Origin: Rhabditoides inermis
Lineage: Eukaryota; Nematoda; Chromadorea; Rhabditida; Rhabditidae
Assembly: GCA_963966185.1 (NCBI GenBank)
Contig: CAWZYM010000391.1
Span: 327,183-391,182, forward strand
DNA: 64,000 bases
Reading direction: 5' to 3'
Every line of letters starts with the position of its first letter. Positions within the stretch are counted from its first letter, which is position 1. Positions 1 through 10,650 of this stretch are shown piece by piece. The notes beneath the pieces were generated by a model. The model had not been told where the DNA came from. It saw only the letters and a list, made by a program, of their open reading frames with translations, and searched no databases. The position numbers were made by a program, and so were the translations under genes.

Positions 1-109
1 AGAGCAAATCAATATGCGTGGATATGATTCATTTTTATCATTGAATTACTTCTCTTATCTCTTATATATATTCACTATGTTCCGTTAGTAAGGACTACAT
101 TGAAACTAG

Positions 110-279
<170 letters not shown>

Positions 280-497
280 CTGAAGAGAAGAAGGCACATG
301 TAACACGTTTGTTAAAGAGTAAAGCAGAGTGAAGAAGACCAGACAAATGAAAGAGTGTGCTGCATGCGTTGTAAAATGATAGAAGCCGGAGTCTGGCATA
401 TCGAAGGTAAGCACCCACGTAGGCAAGCAAATGCTGCATTGCTCTTGTGCAATAGTAATGTGTATAGTTGCATCGGTATAATTTATATTTTGCTTAC

Positions 498-2223
498 CGG
501 AAATCGACATTCTTCATCTGGAACTTGACTTCGACAATTCCGGTAGTCTTGATCCTCGATAGTAGAATGTCCTGCTCTGTTGGTTTGTAGTCCGGCTCAG
601 CTATACGCGATATCGAATCCAAGAAGCTGAAACGACGCGTTTATAGAGGGGGAATTCATAAGAAATACTGACTATGGTGCTGATTCTGTCATTTGGAACT
701 CGTTTCCTCGACTGACCGCATCGGTTGAAACACCCTTGTCCGCCCATAGACTCTGAAAAACGCGGTTACAAGTTTCCAAATTATTGAAATCACCTTGAGG
801 GCTTTTGTGATCTCCGGTGTGAACGGTTCGGATTCCCGGCCGGCTTTGATCACATTCAATATAACTTGAACGTCTGCCTGAAAAGCGAGGTATTGAATAT
901 GACCATCTCTTCAATTATATCCTGTAATGTACATTTGAAATGTGACATTTTTAGTGGAGTGAGACTGGCATTTAATCTCATCTTCTTCTCGCCCAACAAT
1001 TAGCTCTCATAAGATGAGGCGACCGCATTGATCCTCTATAAGTAGGGGTATTCGAGTACCCGGAATGACATTACAGGTACACTGTGAGAGATTGAGGCAA
1101 TGAGAGAGCAGAAAATGGATAATGTTCACGTTCACATAACTGCATTCCTGCCGCTCGCATGAATCAATTTGAACGAAAAACGTGCAAACACGAGATTCCG
1201 TAGTAGTGTACAGTAGGTGTGTATGTTGTCATATCTCACTCACCTCCTTTGTTTGATCGTGAAGGGGAATGTTGAGGTTGTTCATGGCTCGCAGAATCTG
1301 CGCCATTGCCTGCACTGTGTTGTTATAGACGACTCCTTTTTGTTGCACTGCTTCCTCCTCCGAAAAGCCGTGGTCGTGCAGGATTCTGCAACACGACCAC
1401 ACTGCACCACCAAACACCAGCTATCGATTTGTCCAACTGGCATTCGATGCCGGCGTATCATTAGCGCCGTTCAGGTGAGTGATCCTTTTGTACATACGAA
1501 TTCGAGAATTGTAAAAGAGGCGCTCGCCAAACAGTATGCCTCATTAGAGAATGTTGTAGTGAGAGAGATATATCGTGTGTTATGAGCTAGGGAAACAGAA
1601 GAAAACAGCAACACGATTACATTAAACAAGAATTGCCAGAGTGACGGGAGTGGAGACGAATGTCAAGTACGCGATAAATGGTGTGGAGACAGAGCGTGTG
1701 TCCTGTAGCTGCTTACCTCATCTGTTTCAGCACTGTGCTCTTTCCGCATTCTCCTGCGCCTGAAATGCGAGCGAATCAGAGAGTGGCCGCAAACATTTCA
1801 CCTGTCTACCATCTACCCGCATTCTACCGTGTTCACTCGCTCATAATTATGTATCGATCCCACTCGCCCCGACAACTCATTGAAACGCACGACGCAAGTC
1901 ACACATACAACAAGAAACACAGCGCAGCAATTCAATCGAGCGCACCCAATTGTCTTTTTTTTCTTCACTTTCTCTTTTTCATGCGAATTATACCATCCAA
2001 TCATTGGGTTATTGCGGGCATGGGTGGCAGAAACTGCATGAATGAGGGAATGACTCGCCTAGTAGTAGTAGCTTGACGACCTTCTGTTGCGCCATGTGCC
2101 CTTGGATCATCTCCTTATCGATCGCCTTGCTTTTCAACTAAATCATCTGGTTGCACACACAATGAATCATTCCACCAAGCGTACCTGGTTCTCCTTTTCC
2201 TCGGCCGATTGACAGACTCCCAT
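498..2223 (-). CDS. G-protein alpha subunit, 5' part (7 exons, 3' end outside window)
   Basis: GTP-binding alpha subunit of a heterotrimeric G protein, which relays receptor signals at the inner plasma membrane. Exons (minus): 2223-2185, 2137-2059, 1759-1717, 1385-1244, 877-794, 752-673, 626-498; all phases agree and give about 199 residues. The start MGVCQS carries the Gly2 myristoylation and Cys4 palmitoylation signals. [13 protein letters not shown] is the P-loop (about residues 36-48), followed by KQMRILH. The helical domain follows, then the switch I region with [10 protein letters not shown] and KNVDFR, after which DVGGQ would be expected beyond the left edge. The P-loop has Cys where most family members have Ser. 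Intron 2 starts GC rather than GT. The Gi/o-like N terminus suggests a nematode gpa gene, but the exact orthologue cannot be fixed. Confidence 0.93.
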
Positions 2224-2987
2224 AGTGGCTGTGGGCAGACTACCGTAGTGAGTGTTTTGTATGGAGTGGACAGGAAAAATAGGGGGCGCTCTGTGGGGTG
2301 TGCGTGAATGGGTGATAATCCAGAATAGGAGTACGGTAGACGGGGCGAAGTGGTGTGTCGATGGGAGGCGACGGCGGGCGACTGTTGCCGTTGACGACCC
2401 CGAGAAGCCGCCTCGCCCCGCCCACTAGGACGAGGCGAGAGATGCGAACTGTATCAAGAGACGCCAGACAGACACACACACAACTGAACACGACGTAATT
2501 GTCGAGAAATCTATTAGTCGACACACACCGCCCCGAGAAGATAATATTTCGAGAAGTGAGAATGAGACTGTCGTGTGAAAACATTCGATTGGAAAGATTC
2601 GACATTTATGAAAGAAAAGTGATATAGAGTTGCTCTCGCGAGTTCACTATTCCTGTGCTATAACTATAACGCTGTTTGTAGTCGCCGAAAGACACGTGAA
2701 AGAAGAAATCGTTGAGCGAAAAAGGCATAAAGTACAAGTAAGTGAACGCAATTTGCAATGGGGATGTTCTGTGAATCCTTCCATTCTAGGATCCGTCTTC
2801 CAATTTCATCTTTTGCGTTTTTTTTTTCAAAAAAGAGGGCGTCACAGTGAATAGTCTAATCACGTCGACATGTCGACAAGGATATACGACCGAACGCTTA
2901 TTACGTTTTACCGTACACATATGCGCTGTCCTTTCGACGACCGAGCAACAGCATGTTACATGTATCAATCAAGTAAAGAATGAAAAG
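2224..2987. other. Intergenic: G-alpha upstream region and TTL1 downstream region
   Basis: No exon could be supported on either strand. The stretch separates the G-alpha start codon from the TTL1 stop codon and should hold the G-alpha promoter. No TATA box or other element was convincing. Confidence 0.5.
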
Positions 2988-4524
2988 TCAATGTTTGCAG
3001 CTTCTGTCTTCTCCGGGGTAGGTCATAGTGAGATCCAACGTGCCCACATCATACACCCACTGTGCGGTTCCAGTATGGATGAATCTTTTCGGCACGTTGA
3101 TAGTGATCCTCTTCTGACACGGCTGAAAACACATACAATTATCCGACAGTTCGCTGACTCTTTGTTTTGGTGAACGAACAACGTAATGTAGGCGAACGCG
3201 CATAAAATCAAATTGCAAGAAGGAAATCGCGCTACAATTATTGGAACGGTAAAAATCCGCATTCGCAAATGTCCTCTAACATTTCGAATCACAAAGAAAA
3301 TAACGAAATAGAGTGCTTTTGATACTTCGATTTCTGATCTCAATTCGAGTCATGCGAACAACTTATTTTCGGCAATGTTAAATGACGATGTCTGATTATC
3401 TTTCATCGTTACAAGAACATATTATAATGAAAACTACTAATGAGTTCATTAAAAGTGGGAGACGAGGGAACGAGGGAGAGAGGAAAAGGGCATTTGAGAA
3501 GTCTGACACATTGCCTGTATCTAGATAATCAGCTCAGTGGTCACCTTCATTCCATCGTTACAGTCGTGATAGACGTATAAGACGGGATCGATGTCCGTCA
3601 GTTCTCGAGTCGTTCCGTCCAACGAAAACTCGCCATTCTACAACAACACGATTGAGTACCTTCACTTTCGAAACGATCGCAGTACGCTGTATGCAATTCT
3701 AATTTCCTCTAATCGGAACCTTCAAAACACACTTTATCTGTATATTCCTCGTCGAGCATATCGTCGGGATCGCCAGGGTCTGAAATACAAGGAAGGAGTG
3801 TGAGAGATGGGGAGAAGGAAGGGAGGAGAGAGGGAGGAGAGAGGGAGGAGAGAGGGAGGAGAGAGGGAGGAGGAAGGGAGGAGAGAGGGAGGAGAGAGGG
3901 AGGAGAGAGGGAGGAGAGAGGGAGGAGGAAGGGAGGAGAGAGGGAGGAGAGAGGGAGGAGAGAGGGAGGGAAAGAGAAATGATGACGAGAAATGATGGTA
4001 TGTCATTTGTAGTCAGTCCCATGAACCACGACTCAATTCGACACATAATGAATGACCTTCCTCTCTGTCATATGATTTCCGTCGACATTGTTTTGAATTA
4101 CTGTCTGCATTATACACTAGGGAAGTTCTCATGTATGTATAGTTCTACCCTTGTCAGAGCTATCCATCTATTAACTATCCAATTCTCTTACCCGATAAGC
4201 AATACACAAAACATTCTTTTGTGAGTAGGTAGATAAAGGTAATCAGACTTGGTTCACGGGCACACCATATTCAACATCACACCTCACATTCAGTAGTAAA
4301 CATGCTGAATGTGGGGTGTGATAAAGGCGACGCAGCACTCACTCGTGTCGATGTCGTAAATTTTCACTTTTGTATTTCTGTAGTTGAGGTCTCCACACTT
4401 GACTCTCCCTTTCACAGCAACGCCCTGAACCATACTGTTAGAGAATATATTCTAGAAATGATACCTGCAATCTGAAAGCCGTAGTGAAAGTGGCAAGAAG
4501 AAGGAATACAATGAGTAACCGCAT
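2988..4524 (-). CDS. ttr: Transthyretin-like secreted protein (TTL1), 138 aa
   Basis: Nematode transthyretin-like family: small secreted beta-sandwich proteins, one of which (TTR-52 in C. elegans) bridges dying cells and phagocytes; most have unknown ligands. Exons (minus): 4524-4465, 4424-4343, 3779-3733, 3637-3545, 3122-2988; phases agree. Residues 1-20 ([20 protein letters not shown]) are a signal peptide. Family landmarks in order: VAVKGRVKC, a DPGDPDDML acidic turn, [21 protein letters not shown] and the C-terminal YDVGTLDL with a final RSCKH. Paired cysteines are at the family positions. The intron between exons 2 and 3 holds a GGGAGGAGA minisatellite. TTL2 lies 240 bp upstream on the same strand, so tandem duplication and perhaps one operon are likely. 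Confidence 0.92.
3805..3972. repeat. GGGAGGAGA minisatellite in TTL1 intron 2
   Basis: About 165 bp of 11-bp-like units of GGGAGGAGAGA with GGAAGGGAGGA variants, arranged in a higher-order block (the variant unit recurs). It lies between TTL1 exons 3 and 2. Arg-Glu-rich and Leu-Ser-rich frames across it are repeat translations. Confidence 0.9.
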
Positions 4525-4763
4525 GATTCGAGCCTTGCAATCAATAGTGTTTTGGGCGGGGAACCACCGCGGTTCCTTTTCGAGAGATATGTTTAAACTG
4601 ATAAGAACTCATTCACCCACAACACATCACAAATACAAATATATAGTGAGTCTGGTGAAGTGTATATGGAAATGAGGGTGTTAAGGAAATAACAGGGTAG
4701 AGGAAACGTAGCATTTTTTATTTGTAATAATGTAAAATGAGTCACATGTACAGAGATTTGTGT

Positions 4764-6722
4764 TCACCAGGGGTCGTTTCTGTCATCGGGTTCCTCGAAG
4801 CGAGTCGCATTCTTCTCATCTTTGACGACTTTCTGAAAACGACGTCAACGGGTCAACGTGAACACAACTCTGTTCCCGTGTTACCTTGATTTCCAGTTCG
4901 CACGTCTCCCCCTCTTCACAGTTCTCTCCCTTCACAGGCACCTCAAAACAAATTCATAATTATAGCCGCATTGTCTGGTCTCTAGGGGGTGAGCAAGTGA
5001 GAGAAAGAGGGAAGTGGGAAACATACGCCTTTGAATAGATCGTCAAAAGTCGAAAGGCGGAGAGTAAGAGTGCAGTGAGAGACAGAATGCACTTACGAAG
5101 TCGTCATCGAATGTGTTCGGTTTGGGTACTCGTCGATGGCGGGTCGCCTGGCGAGTCACCTCAACAACCAATACGTAGACAACATACGACCACCAGCGAA
5201 CGTTCTCCACGTTGTCATGGTCATTTGTCTTTCGTTGACTTGACAATTGTCAGAATGACTCCAATGTTTGAGTCGTTATTTGTAGAGATATGCTCACCTT
5301 CTTCGTGTACCTTTCTTCCTTATAGATCTTTGCTTCCAGATTCAGCGTGCCAAAATCAAACACCTAAACGGTAATGTACTTTACATGCTTCACAGTTGTC
5401 AGTTAGATCTAATAAGTAGTACCGGAGAGTCTATATTTCATTCATACATACTCTGGAGTTCTGCTCGCGTTACATGTATATCCGATCTGCACGAAATCGG
5501 CAAGGCTACTATGTAGTTGGAGCTGGTACATAGTTTAGAATTACGTCACACGCCTATTTTCAGTTTTGTCGTCTCTCGTGGAAATCGACTCATCGCAGCG
5601 CTATTCTATGAAAAGTACACATTCTATTCAACATCGACATCGTCATGTTATACTTACTGTTATACAGACTGCCGAGACAGACTGCATGTGAACGATGTGA
5701 TTCGTCCTCGTCAATTTGGTATTCATTTGTATTACTCTTGTAATCACGTATTGTTAATCAAACGGTTACACCACAATTGTATCGTACTTGATACGTATGT
5801 AGTTATGTTATGTGAAATTTGATCTTTGTCTATGGCTCTTTTTTGATTACTTTATAACTATAAGTGATGTGCGCGGTGAGGCGAATAAGCAGAGATTAAT
5901 GAGAGTGACGAGTTCTACTTTCACATACCTTGTCGGCTTTCTTTCCCCTCGTGACGTATTGAGGGGGCAGCCGGAACTTGAACTTGCGCTGACCCGGCTG
6001 AAAATCAGAGCCGTTTGTAGAAAGAAGTGGTTAATAAAACAGTATTGTTGCTGTACCTTCATACCGTCGTTGCAGTCGTGGTATATCTTGAAGACGGGCA
6101 CGACGACGTCACCTGAATGCTGGACGAATGAGGACGATGGTAGAATGGCGTACCGTCAGGGGTTGCACCCTCGACATAGAACTCTCCCTCTCCATCAGTG
6201 TACATTTGGTCCGGCGTGTGGTCAACGTGCATTCCTGAACAGTCGTTGGGAGTCGTTGTGAGTCTCGAACGTACCCATATCGTCCTCCCACAGTTTCACT
6301 AGCACATTCATAGCCGGCACGTGACCACACATCAGTTTCCCTGAAAAGATTCTCCTTCCTCAAAGTTTTTTGTGCATTTGACGACAATCTAGATGTAGTG
6401 AGAAGTGACTCATTGCATTGTAGTGTAGCCGCACCGTCACACTATTTCTGGTATTCTCGTGTGAGAGTCAAACTAGTCACAACAAACCTCGAAAGTACAC
6501 TTGTTTTATCGGTACTCAAGCTTGAGACTACAGCGCAGAACGTTCACTCAGATTGACTATGGAATTCAAAAAAAACGTTCAACGGTGATAAGTGAATGTT
6601 GATTTCACGGTTGAGGGAGAGTTGTATACAGTATACTTGCCTTTGACTGCCACAGCCTGGTACTTGAGAGCATCCGTCCCATACGCCACTGCCAAGAAAG
6701 CGCACAATAGCAGCAATTTCAT
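4764..6722 (-). CDS. ttr: Transthyretin-like secreted protein (TTL2) with acidic C-terminal tail, about 198 aa
   Basis: Second TTL family member. Exons (minus): 6722-6641, 6340-6275, 6234-6154, 6112-6057, 5997-5929, 5363-5298, 5147-5097, 4941-4885, 4832-4764. MKLLLLCAFLAVAYG is a signal peptide. VAVKGKLMCG is completed only if intron 1 uses a GC donor (AAAG/GCAAGT), which restores the family sequence exactly. Further landmarks: [30 protein letters not shown] and VFDFGTLNLE. The last three exons add a charged tail (CEEGETCELEIK, ending RNDPW) beyond the usual family length of about 130-160 residues. The exon at 5147-5097 has a second possible acceptor at 5159. An ATG at 6740 is in frame, but TTCAG just upstream of 6722 looks like a trans-splice acceptor, so 6722 was chosen. 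Confidence 0.88.
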
Positions 6723-7210
6723 GCCCTGAACATTGACCATACTTTTCAGGATGTGCAAAGAATCGCTAACAGAAAAATGCAGAAACAAGAAATAAGAACG
6801 AACAAATTGTTGAATGGTGTGTTGTCGGGAGTAGTGTGTGGACACTCTCTGACACCCAGTCTCGCCCTCGATATCAGCTGTTTGATAGCGATAACAAATC
6901 AATCCCCATCGGCTCCATCAGTTGATCCGTTGTTCTATTGAATCGTAATACGAATTATGAAATCGTTTTATTTGCATTCACTCATCGTGGAATAGTCATG
7001 AATACCCATATAATAGCTGCCACTGTGCAGGGCTAGTGTGTCTACCTACGCATTGAGACAAACTGTACAAACATACACGTCAGTTATTAGTGAGCGGGAT
7101 CCGAGTCGTGGGTTAGGTTATGATGGGATCCGACTAGATTGCAGCGGTGGTGGAATCGATAGCTATTGGGAAGGCGGGACGAATGGGGGCGGGAGGAATG
7201 GGGGAGGGGC

Positions 7211-8862
7211 TTAGGCGGCGTTTCTCTGGGGCACGAGGGCTCCGAGGCAGGGCGCATGGAAATCGGGCACCATATCGTCACGACCCTCTGTCTGGTTCTG
7301 AGCGACGTCGGTCAGCTGAAAGAAAACAAACATGAGCATGATCATTATCAGCATGTTATCATTATCACTATACAACTGCCATCAATCATGCACTACTACG
7401 GTAACTGATACTAGTACAGTATGAGTGTGTTCCGTACCTGGTGGCATCCGGAGAGAACGAGGAGAGTGCGAAGGCCGTGGTCGCGGCCGAACTTGACATC
7501 GGTGTTGGTGCGGTCGCCGACCATGAGAGTGCGAGACGGGTCGACGTTCCACCTAAAAAAAGAAGAGGTTTAGGAGATGGAAGAGAGAAAGCAATGAACT
7601 GCTCACCTCCTCTGAATGTACTCGAATGCGGGCGAGCAGGGCTTTCCGACAGTGATCGGGCTCCTTCCGGTGGCGACCTTGACAGCCGCGACGATGGGTC
7701 CAGCATCGGGGATGATGACTCCGGGCACCGGCCCCGGACACGTCTCGTCCTCGTTGGTCGCAACGAAAGTGACCTGCTTGTCCTGCAGGTAGTTGGCCGC
7801 CTTCATCAGCTTGTGATAGTTGAAGTGCTTCTCGTAGCCGATCAGCACCGCTCCGACGTTCTCCTTCTTCTCCTCCAGCTCTATGTCGAACATGAAGGCG
7901 GAGCCGTCAGAGTCGTCGGGCTTCTCCATTCCGTGGCCAAAGTACTGGATGCCCAGGAGGTCCATCTCATCGCGCATGCCCTTCGAGCCGATCATGTACA
8001 CCTAGAAGAGAACTGGTTAGAATGCATATTTTTCTTCTTCTCCCTCTCCCTCTCCCTCTCCCTCTCCCTCTCCCTCTCCCTCTCCCTCTCCCTCTCCCTC
8101 TCCCTCTCCCTCTCCCTCTCCCTCTCCCTCTCCCTCTCCCTCTCCCTCTCCCTCTCCCTCTCCCTCTCCCTCTCCCTCTCCCTCTCCCTCTCCCTCTCCC
8201 TCTCCCTCTCCCTCTCCTCTCCCTCTCCCTCTCCCTCTCCCTCTCCCTCTCCCTCTCCCTCTCCCTCTCCCTCTCCCTCTCCCTCTCCCTCTCCCTCTCC
8301 TCTCCTCTCCCTCTCCCTCTCCCTCTCCCTCTCCCTCTCCCTCTCCCTCTCCCTCTCCCTCTCCCTTTCCCTCCCTCTCTCTCTCGCTCACCTTCTTGTT
8401 CTGCCTGGCTCCTCCCTTGGCGAGTCCGGCCTGCTTGAGTGTGTCGGCAGCGACGGCAGCCGGGTTGACGAGGCTGTCCTTGCCGATCTTGGCCGGGTAT
8501 CCCAGCTTGGCCAGCTTCTTTGCGTACACGGCGCGGCTCTTGGTGGCGTTGTTGGTGAGCACGATGACTCGCTTGTTCCTCTTCAGCAGGTACTCGACCA
8601 GCTTCGGCGATCCCGGCATCACATCGTCGCCCAGCCACAGAACGCCTACAATACAGTAGTGAGACTACTGTAGTGCTACAGTAACCCTCTTACCGTCTGC
8701 GTCGAAGATGAAGGTGTCGATCTGGTCGCAGAGGTCGTGGAACATGTCGGCGGTGAGAGACTCGGGCTGCCTGGCCTCCACCTGAGAGGGAACATCGACG
8801 AGGAGAGACTTCTTCAGGAGGGTCGGCTCCATAGCGGTAGCACACTCGGAAATCAGCTTCAT
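7211..8862 (-). CDS. Phosphoglycolate phosphatase / 4-nitrophenylphosphatase family HAD hydrolase, 345 aa
   Basis: HAD-superfamily small-molecule phosphatase; animal relatives hydrolyse 2-phosphoglycolate or glycerol-3-phosphate. Exons (minus): 8862-8694, 8645-8392, 8001-7607, 7552-7438, 7315-7211; total 1038 nt, in frame. HAD motif I is FIFDADGVLW (nucleophile Asp and acid/base Asp, about residues 51-60). Motif II is VLTNNATKS, motif III the Lys in [10 protein letters not shown], and motif [11 protein letters not shown]. The C2-type cap lies between motifs II and III, with the expected [10 protein letters not shown] stretch. The start codon sits directly on a TTGCAG acceptor, as in a trans-spliced mRNA. 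The intron between exons 3 and 2 holds about 350 bp of (CTCTCC)n. Substrate cannot be told from sequence. Confidence 0.93.
8038..8385. repeat. (CTCTCC)n hexanucleotide array in PGP intron
   Basis: Nearly pure CTCTCC units with two short interruptions (about 8214 and 8300), inside the PGP intron 8002-8391. A hexamer cannot shift frame, so long Ser/Pro/Leu and Arg/Gly/Glu frames run through on both strands; these are artefacts. Confidence 0.97.
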
Positions 8863-10063
8863 CTGCAAGCAGGGACATGAGAGCATGAGACAAGTGGGCA
8901 ATGGAATGGAATGGCAAGTGAAGCTGGTGATGTGTGTGCTGCGAGCTAGGTCTTATATACTGGTTGCTTGTGGAGGGGGAGGGGAGGGGAGCCCCCGTCA
9001 CCCATCCCACATTCACGTGAACACCACCCGGCTGCACTATTGCGTACTCTGTCCTCCACTTTACATGCGTTCACTTGCTCCACCATCCCTCTCTCCACTC
9101 TCCACTCTCAACACACTCTCTACGCACAGACATGATCACTCCGTCTCTGCGCACTCCCCGTCTCACGCACTGACTTGGTGATCATTGTAGATAGGAGCAA
9201 ATTAGCGATACTGGCATGCTAAAGACAGACATCGACATCACTGATTGTTTTATGTTGATGAACAAGAGAAGCAAGAGAAGCTCAAACAAAACAAGCACCT
9301 TGTGTGCCTTTGCAATGAAACAACGAGCAACACAGTGTGGTGAAGTGATGAAAATCTCATGCTGATGAGAAAACACTTTTCGTCGATAATTAGTAACGAC
9401 TTTTTCTAATTACGCAACAACCAATTCTTTTGTTCATCATTATAATTATGGAGCTATAAGCGAGTTTGTGTAACAGTTTTTTTTAAAACCAGAATGATAA
9501 TGCAATCTCGAGATGTATGGTCTTATAGAAGTTACCAGAGAACATTCACGTGAATACTCTCAAAAGTTGCAGGGTTGTGTGCAGAATGATCCCAAAAAAC
9601 TGCGGGGAAGACCCTATGTCGCACAGAGAACGAGCGAGTCCAACACACAACCCACAGCTCGGACATCTCATTCGCATTCCATTCACATGACAGAGAGGAC
9701 GCCTCAGCTGCTCTATCCACTGCTCTCTCATTCCTCCCGCCCTTGTCCTTCCCTCACGCTTCTCCCTAATCACTCTTAATTAATTGTGATGAAACATCTA
9801 TGTATTGCTATTTCATACGGTATTACATAGTTGCTCATTTTCTTTTTTATCTGACTATCAACAAAGACTGTCTATCAACGAAAGTTGACGTGAGTATTCC
9901 AAAGGTTGAGTGGGTACGGTAAGGTGTGTTCACGTGAATGAGAGGCTAAGAAGGGGAGATGATGTGATGGCTCATATCTGGGAAAAGAACTACAAGCAGC
10001 AGAATGTAATAATCTACGAGACAGTCAGAGAATCAGACATGGGGAGGGTGAGAGACAATGGCA

Positions 10064-10361
10064 ATTATCTTTTAAAAGGACTTCCGTAAGAGAAGAGTTT
10101 GTGTTACTCAATGTAATGCAACAAAAGCTCATGCATTTTATCAATCGAAATAGTAAACAAACCTGCTCTTTCTGCAATAAAAACTAATGCGAGCAAATGT
10201 TGTATGTCGGGAAATTTCGGTATCCGATCGATTATATAAAACTTGTTGAACTATTGGAGCAGGTTTGTGTACTATTTCGATTGATAAAATGCATGAGCTT
10301 TTGTTGCATTACATTGAGTAACACAAACTCTTCTCTTACGGAAGTCCTTTTAAAAGATAAT
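10064..10361. repeat. Fold-back inverted repeat, 105-bp arms, 88-bp loop
   Basis: Left arm 10064-10168 and right arm 10257-10361 are reverse complements over 105 bp with one visible mismatch. The arms start ATTATCTTTTAAAAGG. The loop is AT-rich and non-coding. This is the shape of a MITE or a recent fold-back element and would form a long hairpin if transcribed. Confidence 0.9.
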
Positions 10362-10559
10362 GAATGTACTTTTATTGGATTTCATATAAATCTTTCTACA
10401 TTAACATGAACCACAAAACATTTTTTTAAAAGAAATCCAACAGTTCACTCACCTTGTTGAGTCCAAAATTGTATAAAATTTGCAAAAAAGAGTTTAGGTA
10501 ATGCTGATGGGAAAATTTACAATTCCAATGTCATTTCTATGTAAAATCATATATTACAA

Positions 10560-10650
10560 AAGATTCGCCGCCAGCCGGAACCGAACTCGAGCCATGTGTC
10601 TCAACGGGCGCAATCGCTAACCACAACACTACTGTGCGCACGGCAGAGCT
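10560..10650 (-). repeat. tRNA-like (SINE-type) element
   Basis: On the minus strand, GTGGTTAGCG is followed about 35 bp later by GAGTTCGGTTCC, a spacing and sequence close to the A and B boxes of an RNA polymerase III promoter. No acceptor stem closes, so it is not a functional tRNA. Confidence 0.45.

Noticed and set aside
8017..8638. Arg/Gly- and Glu/Gly-rich minus-strand proteins of about 200 residues
   Set aside because: Translations of the same intronic hexamer array fused to a real PGP exon; a splice donor (GTGAGC at 8386-8391) precedes the repeat.
7441..8673. 410-codon plus-strand frame over the PGP locus
   Set aside because: It runs antisense to PGP exons and through the CTCTCC hexamer array, which cannot shift frame. 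Its central part is Ser/Leu/Pro repeat and its ends are the shadow of the phosphatase.
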